Shown: positions 1 through 10,282, numbered from the stretch's first letter. The stretch: DNA of 64,000 nucleotides from Aricia agestis (GCF_905147365.1 NC_056413.1:18906001-18970000), one strand, 5' to 3'. Notes: a model not told the origin generated them from the letters alone. Numbers and translations: made by a program.

Positions 1-509
1 TTTATTAAACAATTGACTAATAATATCAAAATATTATGTTCCATAATTTGTGTGTAGCTACGGCCTACGAGATCTCGTAGCAGACGCGGTGTAGCGCCAC
101 AGCTGTAGCACCGCGGCCCGCACCTCTACGCCGCTGTCAGACATTTTTATGTCTTTATGTCACAATCCCTCACTAATAAAAGGTCCACAGTGTGTCTAGC
201 CACTGTATAAGAGCTAAACATATTATGTTTTATCTGTAGATACCATATTATAAACATTATAATTAGTTAGGTGGACAAGGTTATTGTTACGACCGGTGAT
301 ATACCAAAACTAGCTGTCCCACCAAACGTTGTTTTGTCGTATAAAGTATTTCTATTTTCGCCCATATTATTTAATTGAAGTGACTAAATAAGTATGTCAC
401 CATGGCAACGTCCATCGCTATCCCGTCACACAAATCCGCCGCCAGTCTCGAGTTGTAATAATTTACTATTATTTATACAACAAATGCACTTATCAATATA
501 AAAGTAGCC
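1..509. other. Noncoding DNA, no feature recognised
   Basis: AT-rich sequence with a GC-richer patch near 60-150. No long reading frame, recognisable repeat or RNA gene was seen. Confidence 0.5.
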
Positions 510-625
510 AGTAGCCGATTCTCAGACCCACTGAATATGCTCATAAAATTTGGTAAAAATCAGTAAAGCCGTTTCGGAGGAGAACGGTAACTAACATTGT
601 GACACGAGAATTTTATATATAAGAA
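510..625 (+). repeat. Retroelement-like 3' tail fragment
   Basis: This segment contains GCCGTTTCGGAGGAG followed by GACACGAGAATTTTATATAT. That arrangement resembles a tail I associate with dispersed lepidopteran non-LTR (RTE-like) insertions. No coding part is attached. The family assignment rests on recollection of the motif and is tentative. Confidence 0.35.
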
Positions 626-831
626 AATATGACGGGGAAATTTCATAAAATTTTTCATTTATTGAAATTGCACCAATATTTCGTTTCATATTTTTTGTTG
701 TGACGAAACTTTTTTTGTGACGTGAAACGTTCCCGATATTGAATTATTCAAAATATTTTACCTTTAAATATATTTTTACATACGTACTCGTAGGACTCAG
801 ACTTTCATGAAGTAGGTCTGTGAATATCTTA

Positions 832-1033
832 TCTTATATCTTTAAACGAGCGATTCTTGTATATATAATATGTATATATATATATATAATTGGAATCTTG
901 GAATCGGCTCCAACGATTTTCATGAAATTTAAAGTATAGGGGGTTTCGGGGGCGATAAATTGATCTAGCTAGGAATCATTTTTAGAAAATGTCATTTTAT
1001 TCGTGTTTTATCGAAGCTCGGTCAAATAGCTAG
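832..1033 (+). mobile_element. Non-autonomous Helitron, short copy
   Basis: The copy begins TCTTATATCTTTAAACGAGC directly after an A and ends AATAGCTAG directly before a T. These are the 5'-TC, 3'-CTRR and A/T insertion hallmarks of Helitrons. The same element occurs at 53900-54097, where the subterminal hairpin CCGAGCAAAGCTCGG is complete. Here the hairpin has lost its left arm. The interior carries a TA-rich tract and encodes nothing. Confidence 0.75.
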
Positions 1034-1879
1034 TATTTATTAACGTAGTTACCGAGCTAGTGACGTTGCCGACGATCATCGGAAAACTGTGATTTTCGAA
1101 AATTTTGGCAGTAATTCTTCTCATGTTGCGAGTGTCCATGGGCGACGACAGTTGTTTTCCATCAAGTGACCCGTTTTCTCGTTTATTTTATAAAAATTGA
1201 GCGTTTTAAAGTCAGCAATTTTCAAACCCCCGATAGCTGTGCTGTTGTGCGGCGACCGCGCGGCGCGGCGCGGCGCAGCCGATGAGTCCGATGTGATAAA
1301 TCAACTGAAAACAAATACCGAACTAGCTGATAAAACAACACGTCAGCTGCAGCCTACACCACATATTATATTTACAATTAACATATATGTATATTGTATA
1401 TGTTCACGGATAACAGTGTTCGAGGTGTATGGGGTCTAGCTTATTAGTAGCCTGTCGAATATCCAAGGTTAAATTTCTAGGCTGGATTTTACTAATAGTA
1501 TATATTTTTCAAATTTTTCATTACAATCATAAAAGTTTCTTGTTTCATGAAATAATATAAATACTGTTCCATTTTGTGACTTATTTACGTTTTGAAGAAA
1601 GGGAAAAGGTCCAGGAGATATTTGTACACACGGCGCGTACGTAAACACCTTCGCCCCCTGACCGCCCCGAGCGCCCCGAGTGCCCCCCGTCGTTTACATA
1701 CAGACCGGAGGCTTTGCCTGTATCAGCTGTTTCGGTGACCTTACATTTCGACTATCAATTTGTTTTGCAAACAGCTTTCTCTGTATGTAAAGGAAACTTA
1801 TTTTCATACTGATTTTACACAACGTACAAGGAGATTTGGGATCCTACAGAAGGTCACACACACACACACACATATTATA
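1034..1879. other. Noncoding DNA with small repeats
   Basis: Contains a SINE-like tail at 1121-1197 and a short CA run near 1857-1872. The GC-rich stretches near 1250-1280 and 1630-1700 show no coding signal. No gene is supported. Confidence 0.5.
1121..1197 (+). repeat. SINE-like family, 3' tail only
   Basis: Carries GCGAGTGTCCATGGGCGACG and the TTTATAAAA-type end shared with the copies at 35320-35530, 37588-37813, 50929-51212 and 2960-3222. It is diverged from those copies and only the tail remains. Confidence 0.6.
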
Positions 1880-2138
1880 CAGGGTGTAACAAAAATAAGT
1901 GATAATACTTTAGGGTGTGTACGTCTTCCTTGTAGAGAGTTCAGTGTGAAAGTAGCAGCGCTGAAAGACCAAAATTTTTTTTCACTTTTGTATGGGGAAA
2001 CTCGTGACGCTCGGGCCCTTGCCCATACAAAAGTGAAAAAAAAAATTCATCTTTCAGAGCTGCAACTTTCACAGTGAACTCTCTACAAGGAACACGTACA
2101 CACCCTAAAGTATTATCACTTATTTTTGTGACACACTG
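1880..2138. mobile_element. Palindromic MITE with TA duplication
   Basis: The two halves are imperfect inverted copies over more than 100 bp. The ends read CAGGGTGTAACAAAAATAAG and its near complement, and TA lies directly outside each end (1878-1879 and 2139-2140). A TA duplication fits the Tc1/mariner group. The open frames on both strands here are by-products of the palindrome. A partial relative starts at 45242. Confidence 0.75.
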
Positions 2139-2959
2139 TATATAAGTATATGAGATTGACAAAATATAGTAAGTGGTTGCGTAGTGTTATAGCACCCACT
2201 TTCCTTCTACAGTCAGCTTATCTCCCTACGTCCTACGTGCGATATAACCCACCCACGGTGCATAGTGACCTATATAACCCTCCCACGGTGTATTGTGCCA
2301 CGATTCGTCCATAAGCCGCATAATATTATGAAAACGTCACAGCTGCCGCCGGCCGCAGATGTCTTTCGCAATACATACAAAAGTTTTATGAAAAATTGAT
2401 TAACACCGAAGTAGTACAATTTTGGTATATTTGATGTCCCAAACAAATTGTACGTGTGTAGTATTACAAACACACAATAATAATAATAATATGTTTAGCA
2501 TGCACCACAGTAAATTTTAGCTTAAGCACGTAGTTTATATTTGGGTGGTGTAAAAGTAGTATATTTTGGTCGCGCAACCCATATTAAAACGGCCGGGAAA
2601 TCGGCGCCGACGACAAAATATTTCCTATCATAATAATATTATGATAATATATTATAGTAATAAAATATATTATCATTGTGCGAACGAGCCCTTATTGCTG
2701 TGTAATGGTTCCCGAAACTTGCATCATGTATGGTAATACGGAACTTGTTATTATTTCTATAGACGATTAGTTTACTAACTAACTATTTACTACATATTTC
2801 ATATTCCCTTAAACAATTTATTGAACATAAGTATAGGTGCCTACGAGTTATTGCACAGATTATTATTCAAAACATTTATGTTACTTAGCAATTCATAATA
2901 TCTCTGTGGGACACATGTTTCGATTATATTATTAAAAATTAAAGTACAAAATAAAGTTC
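2139..2959. other. Noncoding DNA, no feature recognised
   Basis: AT-rich DNA with a near-repeated phrase CCCACGGTG at about 2255 and 2283, and several short ATAATATTAT palindromes near 2625-2670. Nothing coding was seen. Confidence 0.45.
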
Positions 2960-3222
2960 CTCAATTCTGAAGGAGCTGCAGGTGCGTTGCCGGCCTTTTA
3001 AGAGGGAATAGGGTAATAGGGGAGGGTAGGGAAGGGAATAGGGGAGAGTAGGGAAGGAATAGGAGAGGGTAGGGAAGGGAAAAGGGTAGGGGATTGGGCC
3101 TCCCGTAAACTCACTCACTCGGCGAAACACAGCGCAAGCGCTGTTTTACGCCGGTTTTCTGTGAACCCGTGGTATTTCCCCGGTCGAGCCGGCCCATTCG
3201 TGCCGAAGGATTGCTCTCCCAC
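2960..3222 (-). repeat. SINE-like lepidopteran repeat, head and middle
   Basis: Read on the minus strand it begins CGTGGGAGAGCAATCC and passes through a hairpin-forming AAACAGCGCTTGCGCTGTG segment and GTGAGTGAGTTTACGGGAGG. It then enters a pyrimidine minisatellite of CCCTACCCTTCCC type and ends in GGCCGGCAACGCACCTGCAG. The usual downstream tail is missing. No tRNA-like promoter boxes were verified, so 'SINE-like' describes its size and dispersal only. Confidence 0.65.
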
Positions 3223-3435
3223 GGAAAAGATCCCAGAAAATATTCAAAATCTCTCAATTAATATTTAGCAAAAAAGTTGTTAAAGAACATTTTGTTGTTT
3301 ACATAATATTATAATGTTTACATGCGTAATATAAAGTAACTGATTTCATGAATTATAGCATGAAATTGGTCGCCCCTGCAGAGCTGTTTCTATGTGATAT
3401 TCTATACACGTACACTCGTATTTATATTAGTTTTA

Positions 3436-3530
3436 TTAGGGTTCCGTAGTCAACAAGGAATCCTTATAGTTTCGATCTGTCCGTCTGTCTGCGGTTTTGC
3501 TCAGAGACTATAGGATCTACAAAGCCGTAA
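3436..3530 (-). repeat. CCGGCCAAG-family fragment
   Basis: Begins AGGGTTCCGTAGTC and continues through a GTCCGTCTGTCTG tract, the reverse complement of the 3' end of the family seen intact at 50401-50928. It lies just upstream of the intact LINE and may mark the insertion target. Confidence 0.55.
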
Positions 3531-4080
3531 TTCGGCATGAATGCACACTTTAATAATGCCGACAATATATAAGGTGGTGGTGGAGGTGTGTGTGTGAGAG
3601 CCTAAAAGTAAACACTGTGTTTGATTTGCTCCTCGAGTTTTTTAAAGAATTCCTAGTCCTCGGCTGCCGTATACACTAATACTTCAATGGATATCCTAAA
3701 CAACACCTTGAAGAGCTAAAGTAGCGTGCAGGTGAAGCTGAAACACAATCTTCAAGACACTTTTTTTTGGCTGAAAAGGTACAGATTTTCAGTTTTGTAC
3801 TTGATCGGCTCACTCACACATAGAAGACGTTTTGAAAATTATCCAATCAGCAAAGATTTTAACGAAATAAACTATTTTTTCGTTATTAAATTTGTAAAAA
3901 CAGCTGTCATACTTTGTTTATACCGCCTGAATTATTTGAACTGATTGACGTCTGACAGGTGACAACGCACCTTGAGTACTGTCACCTCACATAGACTATA
4001 TTGCAGTGGTGTTGCCAGCCATACTTCTTCTTCTTCGTATAAACAGGCTTTTTTGCCACAAGAAATTCAAGTTGTGCAGA
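3531..4080 (+). promoter_or_regulatory. Possible 5' leader of the CR1-type LINE
   Basis: This segment lies between a repeat fragment and the ORF1 ATG. The LINE's 5' boundary is not visible, because there is no terminal repeat and only one copy in the window. An internal promoter would be expected here from how full-length LINEs work, but none was identified. An open frame at 3726-3944 has no recognisable product. Confidence 0.3.
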
Positions 4081-5304
4081 ATGTCACAACAGTTATCTTT
4101 TCACTGCTCAGGATGTAATAACTACATAACCGAAGGGAAAATCAAATGCTCAAAGTGCCGACGTTTCTACGACACCGTGTGCGCAGGCATCTCAGGCGAG
4201 GCGACACTGACCCCTGAGTTCACCTCGAACTGGACGTGCCAGGAATGCCGGTGCAAAATTCCTAGAGGGGATAACTCTGAAACCCCAATACGTTCTCGCA
4301 CTACCCATCATAGCGAGCCTTCCATTGGGACTCCAGGTATTTTTTCTTCGCCAATGTCTATTGAAAATGTTACAACTGTTCGTGGATCTCGTCGAGCTCA
4401 TGTTGAAGCTGTAAATGTCCCTAACGACCATAACATAATGCGAGAAATCATTAACGAAGAGCTAGTGAAAATTTTCGAACAAAAGGTGCCCGAAATGATC
4501 ACTCGTGTTCTTGAGCCTTTTAATACTAAATTTATACAGACAGTGAATGTATTAAATCAAAAAATAGATAGTCTCCAAAAGCAACTGCAGTCGTCAGGGT
4601 ATAAAGCTAACTGTACTCCATCCTCCAGTGCAAGAGCTATGGAGACCTCCGCGAAGAAGCTCTCAGAAACCCAGCCGTCTACATGCCCCAAAGCTGCAAA
4701 GAAAGGCCAAGCTGATTCCGATACCATAACATCTCGTGCTAAATCGTCTAAAAATGCCCGACCAAGACCAGATGCATATCCTTCTAAGCGAAATGCTGTC
4801 ACTTTGCAGCCTAGCACCCATGCAACGCAGCCAGTCGCTCTGTCCGGCAATACTATTGATGACAAAAGAAACGATATACCATCCGCTTGGCAAGACACTT
4901 CCTCTCTGCCCCCAGCAACTGCCCAAAACACTACCTCCTTGGAAGAAACTGACTGGACAGAAGTTCAAGGTAGGCGAACTCGGTCATCGTCCAGTTCCAT
5001 CTTACGAGGGACGGCAGCGCCTGGAACAACCAACCTGCGAGCTAGTGAGAAATGGAAATATTTGCATCTCTACTATGTCAGAAAAGGGACGTCGGATGAA
5101 GAGATACGTGCACACCTTGACAATATCATTGGTGAAAAGAACACATGCACTGTAGATGCTCTCAATTCTCGTGGCAATTACGCTTCTTTCAAGTTGGGGG
5201 TACCAACTAGATTAGTGGATAAAGTTATGGCACCCCAAAATTGGACAGAAAATATTTGTATTAAGTACTGGCGCAGAAATTTTTTACACACAAAGACCCA
5301 GTAG
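4081..5304 (+). CDS. LINE ORF1: PHD-finger nucleic-acid-binding protein
   Basis: ORF1 of a CR1/Jockey-type non-LTR retrotransposon. Proteins of this class coat the element RNA and help form the retrotransposition particle. I chose the ATG at 4081 (MSQQLSFHCSGC), giving 407 residues. The frame stays open upstream but without an ATG. Residues about 8-55 form a PHD-like zinc finger: CSGC, CSKC, a third pair ending in TVC, then CQEC. The usual histidine between the metal pairs is Asp (FYDTVC). Next comes a region likely to be helical (about 115-185, with a leucine-rich stretch MITRVLEPF), then a long Ser/Thr/Lys/Pro-rich linker. The C-terminal domain, from EKWKYLHLYYVRKG to IKYWRRNF, is typical of such ORF1 proteins. 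The stop overlaps ORF2, which lies in the -1 frame. No internal stops or frameshifts are present. Confidence 0.85.
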   Translation: MSQQLSFHCSGCNNYITEGKIKCSKCRRFYDTVCAGISGEATLTPEFTSNWTCQECRCKIPRGDNSETPIRSRTTHHSEPSIGTPGIFSSPMSIENVTTVRGSRRAHVEAVNVPNDHNIMREIINEELVKIFEQKVPEMITRVLEPFNTKFIQTVNVLNQKIDSLQKQLQSSGYKANCTPSSSARAMETSAKKLSETQPSTCPKAAKKGQADSDTITSRAKSSKNARPRPDAYPSKRNAVTLQPSTHATQPVALSGNTIDDKRNDIPSAWQDTSSLPPATAQNTTSLEETDWTEVQGRRTRSSSSSILRGTAAPGTTNLRASEKWKYLHLYYVRKGTSDEEIRAHLDNIIGEKNTCTVDALNSRGNYASFKLGVPTRLVDKVMAPQNWTENICIKYWRRNFLHTKTQ

Positions 5305-8225
5305 CTCACCCCGAATTCAAAATACCTACCATCACGCCCACTCCCAAAGTCCGAAATACAAACGTTCATATCCTGTACCAAAATGTAAGAGGTATCAAAA
5401 CAAAACTTTCTACGTGGCGATCTAATATGATGATTACTGAACATGACCTTATAGCAGTGACCGAATCGTTCTTAGACACTTCGATTGATGATAATGAAAT
5501 CTCTGCAGGCAACTGGAGCATATTACGCAGAGATAGATTATCTTTTGGAGGCGGAGTTTTGCTTGCATCTCGCCCAGGCATATCATTGAACCGATGTCGT
5601 CAACTCGAAACTGATCATGGGGAGGATTTATGGGCCTCTTTCTCCTATCTGGGCTCCTTAATTTACGTCTGCGTTGTTTACCTCAAGCCAACTGCAGCAG
5701 ATGATGAGTATATGTCATGGTTCTACAAGGTCGAAGAAATCATTTCTAACTTGAAGGGACATTTCATAATTTTGGGAGACCTTAATATGAATAGTGCATC
5801 TGTTACCATAAAAAATTATTATTGTTATTTCTTAAGTTATTGTAATATGTATGATGTAAATGATGTGATGAATATGCATGGGAGTAAGTTGGATGTTGTT
5901 TTGACGCGGAAGGGCGCTGTCGCTAGTTATGACTATGTACCGGGAATGGAACTGGTCCCGATTGACCTATATCATCCTCCTCTTGACGTTACTGTCTTCA
6001 TCGTATCGTGTAAGCCCACTGAGGCTATGGAACCTAGTAACGTCAACAAGCGGCATGATTATAATTTTACCAGAGCTGATTTTGTGCAATTATACCATAC
6101 TCTGAAAACTGCCCCTTGGCACAATGTTCTAGATAATACTGATACCCATTCTGCTACCGATACATTTTATAACATCTTGTATAACGCTTTCGACACTTCT
6201 GTTCCCATGAAAAAAAGACAATCCTCGGGCAACAGGCGGTATCCTGTCTGGTTCACTGCAGATATACTTAGTGGTCTAAAACAAAAGAAACGACTGCATA
6301 ATAAATGGAAACGTACTCGTTCTGAGCTAATCTACACTCAATTTAAGAACCTGCGTTCGGAACTGAAAATGAAAGTAAAGGCCGAGTATAGCTCCCATTG
6401 CTCTGCCATCGAAAGCAGATTGTTCAAATATCCAAAGCAATTTTGGCAGCACATTTCCAATTTAAAATCTAAGGGTGGGTTTGAACCAACTGTATCATTT
6501 AACGGTTCTTTCTATTCTGGAACTAAAAGTGCAGAAGCATTTGCTCGATACTTCTCTAGCGTTTTTCTCCCTGATGTACCTAAACTAGATCCCAATTTGG
6601 AGTCTGTAAATGCAGTGGGAACTAATATAATTCTTCCGTCTTTAATCTATGGTGACGTAGAAAAGGCTATCGACAAGCTAAAAGCACACAGCTCGATAGG
6701 CACTGATAGTGTACCCCCATATGTCCTAAAAGCGTGCAAAGACATATTTATCGTTCCGTTATGTCACCTGTTCAACACATCACTCAAAGCCGGAATATAT
6801 CCTGAACAATGGAAATTATCGAGGGTCATACCTATTCCCAAAACGAGCGATCGACTGTCTGTGGAAAACCACAGACCTATAGCTGTATTGCCTTCTGTTG
6901 CCAAAGTTTTTGAGCTTGTACTTCATAATATATTAATGAAACAGATCCGTGGAATTCTTTCTGACAACCAGCATGGTTTCCGTCCTGGTCGCTCTGTCAG
7001 TACGAATCTTCTAGCTCACGTTGACATAATTTCTAAGGCTCTTGACGCAGGCTATCAAGTGGACGTTCTATACTTTGATTTCTGCAAAGCCTTTGATAGA
7101 GTCGATAATGATGTCCTCCTCAAAAAGTTGAGCGCTCTTGGGTTCTCTCCTAGTCTTGTTCGTTTTTTCGCAGATTATCTTCGTGATCGGAAACAATTTG
7201 TGAGGTATGGTTGTTTTGAGAGTGCCCCTTATCATACACGCTCTGGTGTTAGCCAAGGGTCAGTGTTGGGCCCACTCTTATTTCTTATTTTTATTAACGA
7301 TCTTACAACCATTCTTAAGTTTGCTAAGTGTTTACTGTATGCCGACGACCTCAAGATTATTATGATCATAAAATCTCTTTATGACTGTCTTCTTCTGCAA
7401 AAAGACTTGGATGCTGTACAATACTGGAGTATTTCCAACAACCTTTTGTTTAATATGAATAAGTGTAGCGTAATGACTTATGGGCGGAAGCTACACCCGA
7501 TCATCTTTAATTATTCTATGGATGGTCATATTATTTCCCGTGTCCATAGTATCAAGGACTTAGGGGTGTACTTTGACAAAACTCTTACGTTTAGGGACCA
7601 CATATATGAGACGGCTCAAGACAGTTTCAAACGTCTAGGTTTTGTACTCCGCAACGTTAAGGACTTTAAAAATCCCGCCGTTATAAAATTGCTATACAAC
7701 GCACTAGTACGCAGCAAGCTAGAAACAAATGCGTGTGTCTGGGCTCCCTACACAGCTACATCAATTCTGATGCTGGAAAAAATCCAAAAGGCGTTTCTCA
7801 GATTTTTATTTAAGAAAGTGTACGGATACTACCCATACATGTACCCAACTGGCTATCTCTTGGGTACCTTAGGTTACCAATCTCTAGAGGTCCGACGAGG
7901 CGTTGACCTACTATTGGTTGCCTTAAAAATCCTTCGCAATATAATCGATTGCCCTGAACTCCATGCCTTAATGTGCCGCTTGTTTGTGCCTGACAACTAT
8001 CTAAAGCACCGTCCTAGCCGTCGGCCAAAATTATTCGCACTGCCGACATGTCGGACTGTCGCGAGAGCTGAGTCCCCGCTGTACCGAGCACTAAACTTGC
8101 TCAACGCCCTTCTGTCGGCTAATCCTGAATGTGATGTGTTTGTTGATAAGTGGTTGGATGTGAAGAGAGCATGTGTAGGATTTTGTGAAAGTAAGTACGA
8201 AAGGGTTTCTTCTATTACTATTTAA
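5265..8225 (+). CDS. LINE ORF2: endonuclease and reverse transcriptase
   Basis: The replication protein of the same element: it nicks target DNA and copies the RNA by target-primed reverse transcription. An APE-type endonuclease comes first, with YQNVRGIKTKL, AVTESFLD, VVYLKP, FIILGDLNMNS, KLDVVLTR and YHPPLDV. The RT follows: IPIPK, NHRPIAVLPSVAKVFE, DNQHGFRPGRS, FDFCKAFDRVD (motif A), SGVSQGSVLGPLLF (motif B) and YADD at 7338-7349 (motif C), then LGVYFD and a C-terminal domain. No RNase H was seen. The first ATG is at 5427, but the conserved QNVRG strand lies before it. The frame is open from 5265 without an ATG, so translation probably enters from ORF1 by -1 frameshifting or by reinitiation. 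The frame is uninterrupted to the TAA, suggesting a young copy. CR1 versus another Jockey-group clade cannot be settled by eye. Confidence 0.9.
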   Translation, partial: VLAQKFFTHKDPVAHPEFKIPTITPTPKVRNTNVHILYQNVRGIKTKLSTWRSNMMITEHDLIAVTESFLDTSIDDNEISAGNWSILRRDRLSFGGGVLLASRPGISLNRCRQLETDHGEDLWASFSYLGSLIYVCVVYLKPTAADDEYMSWFYKVEEIISNLKGHFIILGDLNMNSASVTIKNYYCYFLSYCNMYDVNDVMNMHGSKLDVVLTRKGAVASYDYVPGMELVPIDLYHPPLDVTVFIVSCKPTEAMEPSNVNKRHDYNFTRADFVQLYHTLKTAPWHNVLDNTDTHSATDTFYNILYNAFDTSVPMKKRQSSGNRRYPVWFTADILSGLKQKKRLHNKWKRTRSELIYTQFKNLRSELKMKVKAEYSSHCSAIESRLFKYPKQFWQHISNLKSKGGFEPTVSFNGSFYSGTKSAEAFARYFSSVFLPDVPKLDPNLESVNAVGTNIILPSLIYGDVEKAIDKLKAHSSIGTDSVPPYVLKACKDIFIVPLCHLFNTSLKAGIYPEQWKLSRVIPIPKTSDRLSVENHRPIAVLPSVAKVFELVLHNILMKQIRGILSDNQHGFRPGRSVSTNLLAHVDIISKALDAGYQVDVLYFDFCKAFDRVDNDVLLKKLSALGFSPSLVRFFADYLRDRKQFVRYGCFESAPYHTRSGVSQGSVLGPLLFLIFINDLTTILKFAKCLLYADDLKIIMIIKSLYDCLLLQKDLDAVQYWSISNNLLFNMNKCSVMTYGRKLHPIIFNYSMDGHIISRVHSIKDLGVYFDKTLTFRDHIYETAQDSFKRLGFVLRNVKDFKNPAVIKLLYNALVRSKLETNACVWAPYTATSILMLEKIQKAFLRFLFKKVYGYYPYMYPTGYLLGTLGYQSLEVRRGVDLLLVALKILRNIIDCPELHALMCRLFVPDNYLKHRPSRRPKLFALPTCRTVARAESPLYRALNLLNALLSANPECDVFVDKWLDVKRACVGFCESKYERVSSITI
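5280..5286 (+). promoter_or_regulatory. Candidate -1 ribosomal frameshift site
   Basis: In the ORF1 frame the codons read AAT TTT TTA, giving the heptamer T TTT TTA, a canonical X XXY YYZ slippery sequence. It sits 16 bases before the ORF1 stop, and slipping back one base enters ORF2. I saw no convincing stimulatory stem directly downstream. A simple overlap with reinitiation, or a homopolymer length error, is the alternative. Confidence 0.5.
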
Positions 8226-8365
8226 TCTAATTTGTTTATGTATTGTAACAATGTCATAATTAATTTTAAGTGTTAATTTTAAGTCAAGATTGTAGTTAAT
8301 TATTGTAATTGGGGTAACCCGTTTTAATTAACTTTAATAAATAAATAAATAAATAAATAATAGTA
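8226..8365 (+). mobile_element. 3' UTR and tetranucleotide tail of the CR1-type LINE
   Basis: After the ORF2 stop there is about 110 bp of AT-rich UTR and then a run of AAAT/TAAA units (about 8336-8362), a tail type common in CR1-group LINEs. The element therefore spans at least 4081-8365. No target duplication could be fixed because the 5' end is uncertain. Confidence 0.7.
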
Positions 8366-10232
8366 TATAAAATCTAAAAAAAAAAAATTACGGTACCTCC
8401 CGTACACACCAATGCGGGGGTGATTATTTTTTCCGCGTCCACCCCATCATGCGGGGTGTCGTTGGATGGGTTTTTAAAAAAATATTACGAGAATTCAAAG
8501 ATCTTTTTCCGATTTAGGGATCCATTTGTGAAATATGAAGTTTTAAAGTGGAAAAATTGTTAGAGTCTCGTAGGCAGCAGTAATAACGACATTCAGAAAA
8601 TATTTGTACAAAATATATTCTGAATAAAGAAGTTTCATTCTGATTTTGTATTTTATTTGCCGATTTTTTTTAGCTCTCCAGCTCATCAAAATAATAAAAT
8701 TTATTTTTGTGCTCAGGGGCCTGATCATTAACTTTGTCAAAACCTGAGCTAATCCGCGCAGCTCAGAAAACACTTGTAAAGTAAATTGTTCTTTTTTCGC
8801 ATCATAACAACTTTTACTTCTGAATGGTTGTAACCTGTAATAATTGTCTCTGAACTGGATTAAGAAATGTCAAACACAAACGTCAAATTTGACTCACGGA
8901 ATTGTTTTTTTTTTAGGAATTGAAATGGCTTAGCCATAACGACTAACGGAAAAATTGTAAATCAAGATGAAAATATAGTTTAAAAAAAATTGATATTTTT
9001 TATTATAAAATATACTATTTTCTAATATATAACGTGGTCAATGTAGGAATAGTTACTTTTGCACCGATTTATTGTATTTAAAGGTAATTATTATAAATGT
9101 GTAAATGGTTTTATTTATATTTTTTTGGTATTTTATAAGCCCTTTATGAAAACACTGAGAAAATAACACTCCTTCATGTTTATATTATCACAAGCATGGC
9201 GATCTAGAGGAGAAAGAATTCTCTGACATTGGCAACTAACTGAGTCGGCAATTAAAAAAAAGAAGAAGAAGGAGCCAAAAAAAAAAGATAATTAGATATT
9301 GTTATTAAGTTTATAGAGATTATGTTATATGCAAGAAATTGATAAGTTTATTATATCCTATACCTATTTGATACCTACGCTAAATAATCTACCATAAAAA
9401 AGTCTTAGAAATGCATCAAACTTGTGGATTACAATTACATGCATTACAACAGAGTTGATGTCATGAGTTGAACATAGTTTGTTGAACTTGAACTCATTCT
9501 TGAACACCTACGTTTTTTTGAGCTTTCAAATAGGTATTATTGTAACATAAACAGGCAATTTATAAGTTTAATAATCCCCTTTTCGTGCCTTGTAAGGCAT
9601 TTTACATTATTAGTATTGTGTACGCTGAACCAAATATTTTTCAGGATAAAGGATGATTGCTAACACTGAGATACTATAAGTACTACATTTTATAATAAAG
9701 AATTGCAAGTGTAATGATGACAAAGTCCTAGGAAGATAATATATATTCACTCAAAAGCTTTAATTAAAAGAAATTTAATAAATACTCGTTTTTAAATGTT
9801 TTTTCATTTATTTTCTCACTTAAATATACCTACCTTAGATACATATTCATACACAGCTTTCATCAATAGGTACTATATTTGTCTTACATCTTATTATCAA
9901 CCTAGTATCAGATAGGCAAGTGGTAAATCTCTTTTATATTATACTTATAAAAATATTTATACAGCGGAAATCTTAAACAAGGTCTTGTCACTTAAAATCA
10001 AAGAAGATGAATCAAATATCCCTTGTGTAAATATTAATTTATTATTATTAAAGGAGTTCAAATACAAACTTTTGATGAAAGATAAAAACAATATTATAAT
10101 TTCAGACTTTTATTTGGCAAACCAATAACAATTAGAAACTGCATTGCAAGTTGCAACTATGGGAAATTGCCTGGGATATCTCAGACAGAGAGCGGTCAAG
10201 GGTTTTGTGTTCTTTGTGTTGTATTATGTTGT
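8366..10232. other. Noncoding AT-rich DNA
   Basis: Near 8395-8475 is a GC-richer stretch around CATGCGGGGTGTCGTTGG that looks like a dispersed repeat fragment, but no second copy is in the window. The remainder is AT-rich with no coding frames, apart from a 76-codon minus-strand frame at 8543-8773 of no recognisable kind. A CTTTT-rich stretch with an acceptor-like TTTCAG occurs at 10100-10106. Confidence 0.45.
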
Positions 10233-10282
10233 AGAATGCCTCCCGTGTGAGTATCTCTATATACTCACACAGGAGGAGTTCT
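10233..10282. ncRNA. 50-nt hairpin, possible small-RNA precursor
   Basis: Positions 10233-10254 pair with 10261-10282 across a 6-nt loop. Twenty of the 22 positions pair, one of them a G-T wobble, leaving two mismatches. It lies in a locally GC-richer block just upstream of a tandem duplication. The arms match the size of a miRNA duplex but the loop is short. I do not recognise a known miRNA seed, so it could equally be a small foldback repeat. Confidence 0.3.

Noticed and set aside
1760..2162. Overlapping open frames on both strands
   Set aside because: They arise from the palindromic MITE, whose arms translate to related peptides in both directions.
3726..3944. Separate small gene before LINE ORF1
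   Set aside because: No ATG at its beginning and no recognisable domain; it lies in the presumed LINE leader.
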